Of a stretch of 64,000 nt of DNA, positions 53,502 through 62,608 are shown one piece after another; within the stretch, counting starts at the first letter, position 1; the number at the start of each line of letters is the position of its first letter. Made by a program: the position numbers and the translations under genes. The DNA comes from Bauldia sp. (lineage in GTDB: Bacteria; Pseudomonadota; Alphaproteobacteria; Rhizobiales; Kaistiaceae). The notes under the pieces were generated by a model. That model had not been told where the DNA came from. It saw only the letters and a program-made list of their open reading frames with translations, and did no database searches. The stretch is from positions 682,001 through 746,000 of the forward strand of contig JBBCGQ010000001.1 of NCBI GenBank assembly GCA_037200845.1, written 5' to 3'.

Positions 53502-54311
53502 TCACGCAGCCGATGTCGACGCCTCCCCGGCGGCCGCTTCTTCGGCGGCGACGATGAGACGGATTCCGGATTGCTCGACCATCTTGGCATCGCGCGGCGA
53601 GACGCCGTCGTCGGTGATGATGGTGTGGACGCGTTCGAGCGGGCAGAGGATCAAACTGGAGCGGCCGGCGAACTTCGACGAGTCGAGCAGCAGCACGAGC
53701 TCCTCGGCCTGGTTGATCAGCTTCTGCTCGGCCTGGATGAGCAGCGGGTCGGCTTCCATGACGCCGATCGGGCTGACGCCCTGCGCGCTCATGAACATGC
53801 GGCGCGCATAGAAGTTGCGCGTCACGTCGTTCTCGAACGGCGACAGCACGATGTTCTGCTCGCGGTAGATCGAGCCGCCGGGCAGCGTGATCGTGTTCTT
53901 AGAATTGTGCAGCAGGTGCTCGGCAATCGGGAACGAGTTGGTGAGGATCTGCATCCGCCGGCGCGCGAGATGATGCACCATCTGGAACGTCGTCGTGCCG
54001 CCGTTGATGATGATCGACTCGCCGTCCTCGCAGAGCGCCACGGCCGCGGCGGCGATGGCGCGCTTCTTCTCGACGTTGACGCCTTCGTTGACCGAGAAGG
54101 GGCGACCGGCGAGGCCGACCGTCTGCGGCGGGTGCAGCGCCTCGGCGCCGCCGCGCACGCGGCGCAGGCGGCCGGCGACATGCAGCGCGCCGATGTCGCG
54201 GCGGATGGTCGCCTCGGACGCGCCCGTCAGCTCGACGAGTTGCGTCACCGTGACGACCGGCCGCTCGGCCACTTCGCCGAGGATGATCCGCTGGCGTTCG
54301 ATCTCGTGCAT
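53502..54311 (-). CDS. rhaR: DeoR-family regulator of rhamnose genes (RhaR-like)
   Basis: A 269-aa repressor. The N-terminal DeoR helix-turn-helix is VTVTQLVELTGASEATIRRDIGALHVAG. The C-terminal sugar-phosphate-sensing domain has IIINGGTTTFQMVHHL and ITLPGGSIYREQNIVLSPF. GGGAG lies five bases before ATG 54311; ATG 54338 is less likely. It heads the minus-strand rha operon and is divergent from rhaD. Two direct repeats and a long inverted repeat in the divergent region are candidate binding sites. This is a DeoR-type regulator, unlike the AraC-type RhaR of E. coli. Confidence 0.9.
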   Translation of the reverse strand: MHEIERQRIILGEVAERPVVTVTQLVELTGASEATIRRDIGALHVAGRLRRVRGGAEALHPPQTVGLAGRPFSVNEGVNVEKKRAIAAAAVALCEDGESIIINGGTTTFQMVHHLARRRMQILTNSFPIAEHLLHNSKNTITLPGGSIYREQNIVLSPFENDVTRNFYARRMFMSAQGVSPIGVMEADPLLIQAEQKLINQAEELVLLLDSSKFAGRSSLILCPLERVHTIITDDGVSPRDAKMVEQSGIRLIVAAEEAAAGEASTSAA

Positions 54312-54352
54312 GAATTCTCCCGATGCCGAGATCACCAAGTATCCTTGGTTGA

Positions 54353-54444
54353 GTCAATCAAAAACAATCATTTCCGATTATATTGCATCGCAATACTTCA
54401 TATTGCGTCGCATATACGCTCAGACGCGATCGCTTTTGATTGAC
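54353..54444. promoter_or_regulatory. Divergent rha promoter/operator region
   Basis: The AT-rich region between rhaR and rhaD contains an 11-bp perfect inverted repeat (GTCAATCAAAA at 54353-54363 and TTTTGATTGAC at 54434-54444). Between the arms are two direct copies of ATATTGC[A/G]TCGCA at 54380 and 54400, exactly 20 bases apart, about two helical turns. These are good candidates for DeoR-type (RhaR) operators acting on both directions. Confidence 0.6.
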
Positions 54445-54526
54445 AAGCAGCGGTGCTTTGCGGGATCAATGCCCGCAGAAGCCGCCGGGCGCCCGGCCGC
54501 CGCCTCCGCTACAACCTTTCGGCATC

Positions 54527-56620
54527 ATGACCGCACCAGTCGACAGTCCGCTTCTTTCGAGCCGCTGGGACGAGCGCCACGCATCGACTCTGACGCCGCC
54601 GGAGCTTCTGCTCTATCGCTCCAACCTGCTCGGCTCCGATCTCCGCATCACCAATTTCGGCGGCGGCAATACGTCGGCGAAGCTGATGGAGCGCGATCCG
54701 CTTTCGGGCCAGCCGGTCGAGGTGCTGTGGGTAAAGGGATCGGGCGGCGATCTCGGCTCGATGAAGCTCGACGGATTTTCGACGCTCTATCAGGGCAAGC
54801 TGGAGGGGCTGAAGAAGCTCTACCGCGGGCCGGCGCACGAGGACGAGATGGTCGGCCTCCTGCCGCACTGCACCTTCAATCTCAATCCGCGCGCCGCATC
54901 GATCGACACGCCGCTGCACGGCTTCCTGCCCTACAAGCACGTCGACCACATGCATCCCGACGCGGTGATCGCGATCGCGGCGACGACCAACTCGCGCGCG
55001 CTGACCAAGGAAGTGTACGGCGACTCGATCGGCTGGCTGCCGTGGCGCCGTCCGGGATTCGAACTCGGCCTGATGCTCGAAAAATTCGCGCGCGAGAATC
55101 CGAAGGCGATCGGTGTCGTGCTCGAAAGCCACGGCCTCTTCACCTGGGATAACGATCCGCGCACCTGCTACGAGACGACCATCGCGACTATCAACAAGGC
55201 GATCACCTGGCTCGCCGGCAAGGCGGGCGCGAAGCCCGCATTCGGCGGCGCCGCGGTGACTGCCGAGACGCCGGAGAAGCGCCGCGCCGCGGCGGCGAAG
55301 CTGATGCCGGCGATCCGCGGCCTGATCGGCAAGCCGCAGTACAAGGTCGGCAATTTCGACGACGCGCCGGCCGCGCTGGAATTCGTAAACTCCAAGCAGC
55401 TCAAGGAGTTGGCGGCGCTTGGCACCTCGTGCCCGGACCATTTCCTGCGCACCAAGATCCGTCCGCTGGTGATCGACTATGCCGGCGACATCGACAAGAC
55501 CATCGCCGGACTGGAAGCCGCGGTCAGCGCGTATCGCGCCGACTACGCCGCCTATTACGAACGCTGCAAGCACGCCGACAGTCCCGCGATGCGCGACCCG
55601 AACGCGGTCGTGTATCTCGTGCCCGGCGTCGGCATGATCACGTTCGCCAACGACAAGGCGACGGCGCGCATCGCCGGCGAGTTCTACCGCAACGCCATCA
55701 ACGTCATGCGCGGCGCCTCGTCGGTCGACACCTACGTCGGCCTGCCCGAGCAGGAAGCCTTCGACATCGAGTACTGGCTGCTCGAGGAAGCGAAGCTGCA
55801 GCGCATGCCGAAGCCGAAGTCGCTGTCCGGCCGCATCGCCTTCATCACCGGCGGCGCGTCGGGCATCGGCCGCGCGGCCGCGGCGCGGCTGCTCAGCGAG
55901 GGCGCATGCGTCGTCATCGCCGACGTCGACAAGGCGATGCTGGAAGAGACGCAGGCCGGCTTCGCCAAGGCGAGCGGCAAGGACAACATTCGCGGCGTGC
56001 ATATGGACGTCACCGGCGAGGACGCCGTCATCCGCGCCTTCGTCGATTCTGTCGTCGAGTACGGCGGCATCGACATCGTCGTGTCGAACGCCGGCATCTC
56101 GTCGTCGGCGCCGATCGAGGACACCGGCCTCGATATGTGGAACCGCAACATGGATATCCTGGTGAAGGGATATTTCCTCGTGTCGCGCGAAGCCTTCCGC
56201 CTGCTCAAGCGCCAGAAGCTCGGCGGCGCCATCGTCTTCGTCGCCTCCAAGAACGGCCTCGCCGCTTCGCCCAACGCCGCCGCGTACTCGACGGCCAAGG
56301 CGGCGGAGATCCATCTTGCCCGCGGCTTGGCGCTGGAAGGCGCGGCGGACGGCATCCGCGTCAACGTCGTCAACCCGGACGCGGTGCTGCGCGGCTCCAA
56401 GATCTGGACCGGCGAGTGGCGCGAGCAGCGCGCCGCGGCGTACAAGATGAAGCCGGACGACCTCGAGGAGCACTACCGCCAGCGCAGCCTGTTGAAGCGC
56501 AACGTGCTGCCCGAGGACGTCGCCGAGGCGATTTTCTTCCTGGCTTCGGACATGAGCGCGAAGTCGACCGGCAACATGATCAACGTCGACGCCGGCAACG
56601 CGCAGAGCTTCACGCGCTAG
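54527..56620 (+). CDS. rhaD: Bifunctional rhamnulose-1-phosphate aldolase / alcohol (lactaldehyde) dehydrogenase
   Basis: A 697-aa fusion. The N-terminal 420 residues are a class II aldolase/adducin domain (ITNFGGGNTSAKL, WVKGSGGDLGSMK, and HMHPDAVIAIAATTN with metal-binding histidines). From about residue 433 a short-chain dehydrogenase follows (FITGGASGIGRAAAARLL, SNAGISSSAPIED, AYSTAKAAEIH with Tyr and Lys). It splits rhamnulose-1-phosphate to dihydroxyacetone phosphate and L-lactaldehyde and oxidises or reduces the aldehyde. ATG 54527 is preferred; the open frame starts at 54440 but those residues are non-family. It is divergent from rhaR and is followed 25 bases later by the isomerase gene. 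Confidence 0.93.
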   Translation: MTAPVDSPLLSSRWDERHASTLTPPELLLYRSNLLGSDLRITNFGGGNTSAKLMERDPLSGQPVEVLWVKGSGGDLGSMKLDGFSTLYQGKLEGLKKLYRGPAHEDEMVGLLPHCTFNLNPRAASIDTPLHGFLPYKHVDHMHPDAVIAIAATTNSRALTKEVYGDSIGWLPWRRPGFELGLMLEKFARENPKAIGVVLESHGLFTWDNDPRTCYETTIATINKAITWLAGKAGAKPAFGGAAVTAETPEKRRAAAAKLMPAIRGLIGKPQYKVGNFDDAPAALEFVNSKQLKELAALGTSCPDHFLRTKIRPLVIDYAGDIDKTIAGLEAAVSAYRADYAAYYERCKHADSPAMRDPNAVVYLVPGVGMITFANDKATARIAGEFYRNAINVMRGASSVDTYVGLPEQEAFDIEYWLLEEAKLQRMPKPKSLSGRIAFITGGASGIGRAAAARLLSEGACVVIADVDKAMLEETQAGFAKASGKDNIRGVHMDVTGEDAVIRAFVDSVVEYGGIDIVVSNAGISSSAPIEDTGLDMWNRNMDILVKGYFLVSREAFRLLKRQKLGGAIVFVASKNGLAASPNAAAYSTAKAAEIHLARGLALEGAADGIRVNVVNPDAVLRGSKIWTGEWREQRAAAYKMKPDDLEEHYRQRSLLKRNVLPEDVAEAIFFLASDMSAKSTGNMINVDAGNAQSFTR

Positions 56621-56645
56621 CTTTTTCTGCCTTGGGGGGAATGCG

Positions 56646-57941
56646 ATGGCGACCGGCCCGATCGACCAGAACCTGATCGCCGAGGACAACCGCAAGCGCG
56701 AGAAGGCGCTGACCGCGGACTACGCCGCGCTGGGCGAGCAGCTCGCGCGCCGCAAGATCGACATCGATCGCATCACCAAGACCGTCGCCGCGTTCGCGGT
56801 CGCCATCCCGTCATGGGGCGTCGGCACCGGCGGCACGCGCTTCGCGCGCTTTCCCGGTCCGGGCGAGCCGCGCAACATCTTCGACAAGATCGACGATTGC
56901 GCCGTGATCAACCAGCTTGGCCGCGCGACGCCGACGGTGTCGCTGCACATCCCGTGGGACAAGGTGAAGGACTGGAAGGGCCTGCGCGAGAAGGGCGAGA
57001 AGCTGGGGCTCGCGTTCGACGCGATGAACTCCAACACCTTCTCCGACGCGCCCGGCCAGAAGCGCAGCTACAAGTTCGGCAGCCTGTCGCACGCCGACGC
57101 CGCGGTGCGCGAGCAGGCGGTGGCGCACAACGTCGAGTGCATCGAGATCGGCGAGAAACTCGGCTCCAAGGCGCTGACGGTGTGGATCGGCGACGGCTCG
57201 AATTTTCCGGGGCAGTCGAATTTCACCAAATCCTTCGAGCGCTACCTCGACGCGATGAAGCAGGTATACGCCAGGCTGCCGGCCGACTGGCGCGTCTTCA
57301 TCGAGCACAAGCTCTACGAGCCGGCGTTCTACTCGACCGTCATCCAAGACTGGGGCACCAGCTACCTCGCCGCGAGCGAGTTGGGCCCGAAGGCATTCTG
57401 CCTTGTCGACCTCGGCCACCATGCGCCGACGGTCAACATCGAGATGATCGTCGCGCGGCTGATCCAGTTCAAGAAGCTCGCCGGCTTCCACTTCAACGAT
57501 TCGAAATACGGCGACGACGATCTCGATGCCGGGTCGATCAACCCGTACCAGTTGTTCCTCGTCTTCAACGAACTGGTCGATGCCGCCGAGCGCAAGGCGA
57601 AAGGCTTCCGGCCGGCGTACATGATCGACCAGTCGCACAACGTCACCGACCCGATCGAAAGCCTGATCGTCAGCGCCGGCGAGATCCGCCGCGCCTACGC
57701 GCAGGCCCTGCTCGTCGACCGTGCCGCGCTCGCCGAGTTACAGGACCGGAACGACGCGCTGATGGCGACGCAGGCGCTGAAGCAGGCGTTCACCACCGAC
57801 GTCGCGCCGATTCTGGCCAAGGCGCGCGCCGACACCGGCGGCGCCATCGATCCGGTCGCCGCCTACCGCGCCTCGAAATATCGCGCCAGGGTCGGGAAGG
57901 AGCGGCCCGCGGTCGGCGGCTCGTCGGGAGGCATCGTCTGA
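56646..57941 (+). CDS. rhaI: L-rhamnose isomerase (proteobacterial RhaI type)
   Basis: A 431-aa TIM-barrel isomerase of the type found in rhizobial rhamnose loci and distinct from E. coli RhaA. It converts L-rhamnose to L-rhamnulose. Recognisable motifs are AVAIPSWGVGTGGTRFARFPG, FIEHKLYEPAFYSTVIQDWG, LVDLGHHAPTVNIEMIV and HFNDSKYGDDDLDAGSINP, which carry the metal-binding Glu, Asp and His residues. It is the second gene of the plus-strand rhaDI pair. A ribosome-binding G run (TTGGGGGGAATGCG) lies just upstream of ATG 56646. Confidence 0.94.
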   Translation: MATGPIDQNLIAEDNRKREKALTADYAALGEQLARRKIDIDRITKTVAAFAVAIPSWGVGTGGTRFARFPGPGEPRNIFDKIDDCAVINQLGRATPTVSLHIPWDKVKDWKGLREKGEKLGLAFDAMNSNTFSDAPGQKRSYKFGSLSHADAAVREQAVAHNVECIEIGEKLGSKALTVWIGDGSNFPGQSNFTKSFERYLDAMKQVYARLPADWRVFIEHKLYEPAFYSTVIQDWGTSYLAASELGPKAFCLVDLGHHAPTVNIEMIVARLIQFKKLAGFHFNDSKYGDDDLDAGSINPYQLFLVFNELVDAAERKAKGFRPAYMIDQSHNVTDPIESLIVSAGEIRRAYAQALLVDRAALAELQDRNDALMATQALKQAFTTDVAPILAKARADTGGAIDPVAAYRASKYRARVGKERPAVGGSSGGIV

Positions 57942-57961
57942 CGCTTCTCTCCTCGGCCGTC

Positions 57962-57982
57962 CTTACACTTTCCTTATTCCGC
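57962..57982 (+). promoter_or_regulatory. T-rich motif upstream of the kdp operon, weak KdpE-site candidate
   Basis: TTACACTTTCCTTATTCC stands out as a pyrimidine-rich stretch in a GC-rich intergenic region, 80-100 bases before the first kdp small gene. E. coli KdpE binds a T-rich site upstream of kdpF. The resemblance is loose and the call is tentative. Confidence 0.25.
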
Positions 57983-58059
57983 GACCCCACCTTCCGTATG
58001 GCGCCCTGACGCATCCCGGCACGACATTCCGCCCGTCCTAACCGGCGGAGCGTCACGTC

Positions 58060-58143
58060 ATGCTCGACATTCTTTTCATCGCCCTCGGCCTCGCGCTGTT
58101 CGCCATCGCGGGCGGCTACGTCCTCCTCGTCGATCGGCTGTGA
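58060..58143 (+). CDS. 27-aa single-span membrane peptide preceding kdpF
   Basis: MLDILFIALGLALFAIAGG begins a 27-aa peptide with one hydrophobic helix and a short charged tail (VDRL). GGAG lies nine bases before the ATG, and kdpF starts ten bases after its stop. Similar tiny peptides occur in front of kdpF in other Rhizobiales as far as I recall. It is shorter than most gene finders report. Function is unknown; it may be a second accessory stabiliser of the Kdp complex. Confidence 0.65.
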   Translation: MLDILFIALGLALFAIAGGYVLLVDRL

Positions 58144-58153
58144 GGGCGGCGCC

Positions 58154-58240
58154 ATGTTCGAAGTCACCCTCGGCGCCATCGTCGCGGTCGCGCTTGCCGC
58201 TTATCTCGTCGTGACCCTCGTCCGGCCGGAGCGGTTCTGA
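58154..58240 (+). CDS. kdpF: Potassium-transporting ATPase subunit KdpF
   Basis: A 28-aa membrane peptide with one hydrophobic helix ([17 protein letters not shown] at its end). The terminal VRPERF matches the KdpF consensus, and the gene is two bases before kdpA. KdpF stabilises the KdpABC complex in the inner membrane. Confidence 0.9.
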   Translation: MFEVTLGAIVAVALAAYLVVTLVRPERF

Positions 58241-58242
58241 CC

Positions 58243-59952
58243 ATGACCGCGCTCGGCTGGCTGCAGATCGTTCTGCTCTATCTGCTGGTGCTGGTAGCGG
58301 TGAAGCCGCTCGGCGGCTTCATGGCGCAGGTCTTCGACGGCGGGCGCACGTTCCTCTCGCCGGTGCTGGTGCCGGTCGAGCGCGGCTTCTACCGCCTCGC
58401 CGGCGTCGACGAGACGAAGGAGCAGGGCTGGCGCGGCTACACGCTCGCGATGCTCGCCTTCAACGCCGCCGGCTTCGTACTGGTCTACCTGATCATGCGC
58501 CTGCAGGGCCTGCTGCCGCTCAACCCGCAGGGCTTCGGCGGCGTCGAGCCGGGACTCGCGTTCAACACCGCGATCAGCTTCGTCACCAACACCAACTGGC
58601 AGTCATACGGCGGCGAAACGACGATGAGCCATTTCACGCAGATGGCCGGGCTCGCTGTGCAGAATTTCCTGTCGGCCGCGACCGGCATCGCGCTCGCCAT
58701 CGCGCTGACCCGCGCCTTCGCGCGCTCCGGCGCCAGCGAGATAGGCAACTTCTGGGTCGATATGGTGCGCTCGACCCTCTACATCCTGCTGCCCCTCTCC
58801 ATCGTCTTCGCGCTGGTTTTCGCCTTCCTCGGCGAGCCGCAGACGCTGCTCGCCTCGGTCCAGGCGACGACCCTGGAAGGCGCGCAGCAGAACATCGCGC
58901 TCGGCCCGGTCGCCTCGCAGGAGGCGATCAAGATGCTGGGCACCAACGGCGGCGGCTTCTTCAACGCCAACTCCGCGCATCCCTTCGAGAACCCGACGCC
59001 GCTGACCAACCTGCTCGAGATGTGGACGATCGTCGCCATCTCGGCGGCGCTCACCCTCACCTTCGGCAAGATGGTGAAAGATACGCGCCAGGGCTGGGCG
59101 CTGCTCGCCGTCATGGGCCTGCTGCTCGTCGCCGCCACCGTCGTCGCCTATTGGGCCGAGGGCGCCGGCAACCCGATCCTCGCCGCGCTCGGCCTCGACC
59201 CCGCCGGTGGCAACATGGAGGGCAAGGAGGTCCGCTTCGGCATCGCGAATTCGTCGTTGTGGTCGACGCTGACGACCGGCGCCTCGAACGGCTCGGTCAA
59301 CGCGATGCATGACTCGTTCACGCCGCTTGGCGGCTTGATGCCGCTGTTCCTCATCAAGCTTGGCGAGATCCTGCCCGGCGGCGTCGGCTCCGGCCTCTAC
59401 GGCATCGTTGTCTTCGCGGTCATCGCCGTGTTCGTCGCCGGCCTCATGGTCGGCCGCACGCCGGAATATCTTGGCAAGAAGATCGAGGCGCGCGAGATGA
59501 AGCTCGCCGTCCTCGCCATCCTTCTATTGCCGGCCGCGCTGCTGGGCTTCGCCGCGGTCGCCGCGATGATCCCCGTCGGCCTGTCGAGCCTCAACAATGC
59601 CGGCCCGCACGGCTTGAGCGAAATCCTCTACGCCTACTCGTCCGCAGTCGGAAACAACGGCTCCGCCTTCGCCGGGCTGAATGCCAACACGCCCTGGTAC
59701 AACACGACGCTCGGCATCGCGATGTTCCTCGGCCGCTTCGCCATCATCGTGCCGGTCATGGGCATCGCCGGGTCGCTCGCCGCCAAGACCAAGGGCGCGC
59801 CCTCCGCCGGCACCTTTCCGACGCACGGCCCGCTGTTCGTCGGACTGCTCATCGGCGTCATCCTCATCCTCGGCGGGCTGCAATATTTTCCGGCGCTCGC
59901 GCTGGGCCCCATCGTCGAGCATTTCCTGATGCTCGCCGGCCAGACCTTCTGA
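58243..59952 (+). CDS. kdpA: Potassium-transporting ATPase subunit KdpA
   Basis: A 569-aa potassium-channel-like subunit with about ten membrane segments and four selectivity-filter-type loops, for example [15 protein letters not shown] (near residue 115) and [21 protein letters not shown] (near 230). It conducts potassium selectively into the KdpFABC pump. It begins two bases after kdpF and precedes kdpB by 15 bases. Length is normal. Confidence 0.96.
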   Translation: MTALGWLQIVLLYLLVLVAVKPLGGFMAQVFDGGRTFLSPVLVPVERGFYRLAGVDETKEQGWRGYTLAMLAFNAAGFVLVYLIMRLQGLLPLNPQGFGGVEPGLAFNTAISFVTNTNWQSYGGETTMSHFTQMAGLAVQNFLSAATGIALAIALTRAFARSGASEIGNFWVDMVRSTLYILLPLSIVFALVFAFLGEPQTLLASVQATTLEGAQQNIALGPVASQEAIKMLGTNGGGFFNANSAHPFENPTPLTNLLEMWTIVAISAALTLTFGKMVKDTRQGWALLAVMGLLLVAATVVAYWAEGAGNPILAALGLDPAGGNMEGKEVRFGIANSSLWSTLTTGASNGSVNAMHDSFTPLGGLMPLFLIKLGEILPGGVGSGLYGIVVFAVIAVFVAGLMVGRTPEYLGKKIEAREMKLAVLAILLLPAALLGFAAVAAMIPVGLSSLNNAGPHGLSEILYAYSSAVGNNGSAFAGLNANTPWYNTTLGIAMFLGRFAIIVPVMGIAGSLAAKTKGAPSAGTFPTHGPLFVGLLIGVILILGGLQYFPALALGPIVEHFLMLAGQTF

Positions 59953-59967
59953 TCGGAGGCAACCATT

Positions 59968-62016
59968 ATGCCCGCCAAAGCCAGCGCCACCGCGCTTCTC
60001 GATCCCGCCATCCTCGGCCGCGCCGCGCTCGACGCGTTCCGCAAGCTCGACCCGCGCGACCTGGCACGGAACCCGGTGATCTTCGTCACCGAAGTCGTCG
60101 CCGCGCTGGTCACGGTGTTGTGGGTCCGCCACCTCGCCACCGGCGGCGACGCCGTCTTCTCCGGCCAGATCGCTGCCTGGCTCTGGTTTACCGTGCTGTT
60201 CGCGAATTTCGCCGAAGCGGTGGCCGAGGGCAGGGGGAAGGCGCAGGCCGCCGCGCTGCGACGTATGCGCTCCGACGTCGTCGCCAAGCGACTGCCGGGC
60301 CTCGATGGTCCCGAGGGCGTCTACGAGAAGGTGCTGGCCGCGGAGCTGGAGGTCGGCGACATCGTGCTCGTCGCGGCCAATGAAATCATCCCCGGCGACG
60401 GCGAGGTCGTGCAGGGCATCGCCTCGGTCAACGAGTCCGCCATCACCGGCGAGTCCGCGCCGGTGATCCGCGAGTCCGGCGGCGACCGCTCCGCCGTCAC
60501 CGGCGGCACGACCGTGCTGTCCGACTGGATCAAGGTAAGGATCACCAAGGCCGCCGGCTCGACCTTCCTCGATCGCATGATCGCGCTGGTCGAAGGCGCG
60601 GCGCGGCAGAAAACGCCGAACGAGCTGGCGCTGTCGATCCTGTTGTCGGGCCTGACGCTGATCTTCCTGATCACGGTCGTCACGCTGTGGGGCCTCGCCG
60701 GCTACTCCGGCACCGTGCTGTCGGTCACGGTGCTGGTCGCGCTGCTGGTGACGCTGATCCCGACGACCATCGGCGGCCTGCTGTCGGCCATCGGCATCGC
60801 CGGCATGGACCGCCTCATCCGCTTCAACGTCGTCGCCACCTCCGGCCGCGCGGTGGAGGCCGCCGGCGACGTCGACACGCTGCTGCTCGACAAGACCGGC
60901 ACCATCACCTTCGGCAACCGCATGGCGACCGCGTTCCTCGCCGCACCCGGCGTCCAGAACAAGACGCTGGCGGAAGCGGCCTGGCTGGCGAGCCTCGCCG
61001 ACGAGACGCCAGAAGGCCGCTCCATCGTTGCCTACGCCAAGAATTTCGCTTTCACCGAGCCCGAGATCGACCCGGCGAGGATGAAGGCCATCGAATTCTC
61101 CGCCCATACCCGCATCTCCGGCGTCGAGCTGCCGGGACGCAGCGTCCGCAAGGGCGCCGTTGACGCCGTACTCAACCATCTCGGCACCAAGCTGCACCTG
61201 ACGCCCGCCGCCTTCCGCGCCGCGGTCGACGAGATCGCACGCACCGGCGGCACTCCGCTGGCGGTGTCCGAGGACGGCGCGCTCCTCGGCGTCATCCACC
61301 TCAAGGACGTGGTGAAGCCCGACATCAAGTCGCGCTTCGCCGCGCTCCGCTCGATGGGCATCAAGACGGTGATGGTGACCGGCGACAATCCGGCGACCGC
61401 GGCCGCCATCGCGTCGGAAGCCGGCGTCGACGACTTCATCGCCGAGGCGACGCCGCAGGACAAGCTGACCTACATCCGCAAGGAGCAGGAGGGCGGCCGC
61501 CTGATCGCGATGTGCGGCGACGGCACCAACGACGCGCCGGCGCTCGCCCAGGCCGACGTCGGCGTCGCGATGCAGACCGGCACCCAGGCCGCGCGCGAGG
61601 CCGGCAACATGGTCGACCTCGATTCCGATCCGACCAAGCTGATCGAGGTGGTCGAGATCGGCAAGCAACTGCTGATGACGCGCGGCTCGCTGACGACGTT
61701 CTCCATCGCCAACGACGTCGCCAAGTATTTCGCGATCATCCCGGCGCTGTTTGTCGTCACCTATCCGCAGCTCGGCGCGCTCAACGTCATGCACCTCGCC
61801 ACACCACAAAGCGCGATCCTGTCGGCGGTCATCTTCAACGCGCTGATCATCATCGCGCTCATCCCGCTGGCGCTGCGCGGTGTCGCCTACCGCGCAACGG
61901 GAGCGGCAGCGCTTCTGCGCCGCAACCTGCTGATCTACGGGCTCGGCGGCATCGTCGCGCCGTTCATCGGTATCAAGATCATCGATCTCGCCGTCACCGC
62001 CCTCGGGCTGGCGTGA
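59968..62016 (+). CDS. kdpB: Potassium-transporting P-type ATPase KdpB
   Basis: A 682-aa P-type ATPase. The phosphorylated residue is Asp308 in [14 protein letters not shown]; other motifs are TGESAPV in the actuator domain, KGAVDAV in the nucleotide domain and [18 protein letters not shown] in the hinge. The regulatory Ser-containing TGES motif found in KdpB (Ser162 of E. coli) is present. It drives high-affinity potassium import with KdpA and KdpC. Confidence 0.97.
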   Translation: MPAKASATALLDPAILGRAALDAFRKLDPRDLARNPVIFVTEVVAALVTVLWVRHLATGGDAVFSGQIAAWLWFTVLFANFAEAVAEGRGKAQAAALRRMRSDVVAKRLPGLDGPEGVYEKVLAAELEVGDIVLVAANEIIPGDGEVVQGIASVNESAITGESAPVIRESGGDRSAVTGGTTVLSDWIKVRITKAAGSTFLDRMIALVEGAARQKTPNELALSILLSGLTLIFLITVVTLWGLAGYSGTVLSVTVLVALLVTLIPTTIGGLLSAIGIAGMDRLIRFNVVATSGRAVEAAGDVDTLLLDKTGTITFGNRMATAFLAAPGVQNKTLAEAAWLASLADETPEGRSIVAYAKNFAFTEPEIDPARMKAIEFSAHTRISGVELPGRSVRKGAVDAVLNHLGTKLHLTPAAFRAAVDEIARTGGTPLAVSEDGALLGVIHLKDVVKPDIKSRFAALRSMGIKTVMVTGDNPATAAAIASEAGVDDFIAEATPQDKLTYIRKEQEGGRLIAMCGDGTNDAPALAQADVGVAMQTGTQAAREAGNMVDLDSDPTKLIEVVEIGKQLLMTRGSLTTFSIANDVAKYFAIIPALFVVTYPQLGALNVMHLATPQSAILSAVIFNALIIIALIPLALRGVAYRATGAAALLRRNLLIYGLGGIVAPFIGIKIIDLAVTALGLA

Positions 62017-62027
62017 GGAGCACCGCC

Positions 62028-62597
62028 ATGTCCGAACACATCCGCCCGGCTTTCGTCCTACTGCTGCTGTTCACGCTGCTCACCGGGATCGCCTATCCGC
62101 TGGCGATCACCGGCGTCGCCTCGGTTATCTTTCCGGGCCAAGCCTCGGGCAGCCTGATCGAGAAAAACGGCGTCGTCATCGGCTCGAGCCTGGTCGGCCA
62201 GCCGTTTGCCGCCGACCGCTACTTCCACCCGCGGCCGTCCGCGGCCGGCGCCGGCTACGATGGCGGCGCGTCGTCGGGCTCCAACCTTGGCCCGACGTCG
62301 AAGAAGCTGGTCGACCGCGTCACCACCGACATCGCGGCGCTCCGCTCCACCGGCGTCACTGGCCCGATCCCCGCCGACGCGGTCACAACGTCGGCCTCCG
62401 GCCTCGATCCCGACATCTCGCCCGCCTACGCCCTGCTGCAGGTGAAGCGCGTCGCTGCCGCCCGGAACCTGCCCGATGCGAATGTGCGGGCGCTGGTCGA
62501 CCGCAACACTACTGGCCCGACGCTCGGCATACTCGGTGAACCACGCGTCAACGTTCTGCTGCTCAACCTGGCGCTGGATGGAGTACCTTCGCGCTGA
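62028..62597 (+). CDS. kdpC: Potassium-transporting ATPase subunit KdpC
   Basis: A 189-aa subunit with one N-terminal membrane helix (FVLLLLFTLLTGIAYPLAITG) and a periplasmic domain with GSSLVGQPF, YFHPRPSAAG and SGSNLGPTS, all typical. It ends with EPRVNVLLLNLALD. ATG 62028 is preceded by GAGGAG; an open frame upstream in kdpB is rejected. Confidence 0.96.
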   Translation: MSEHIRPAFVLLLLFTLLTGIAYPLAITGVASVIFPGQASGSLIEKNGVVIGSSLVGQPFAADRYFHPRPSAAGAGYDGGASSGSNLGPTSKKLVDRVTTDIAALRSTGVTGPIPADAVTTSASGLDPDISPAYALLQVKRVAAARNLPDANVRALVDRNTTGPTLGILGEPRVNVLLLNLALDGVPSR

Positions 62598-62608
62598 GAG
62601 AAATGCGC

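Noticed and set aside
59524-61809. 761-aa minus-strand open frame opposite kdpA-kdpB
   Set aside because: It is composition-driven, without recognisable domains; the plus strand encodes unambiguous KdpA and KdpB.
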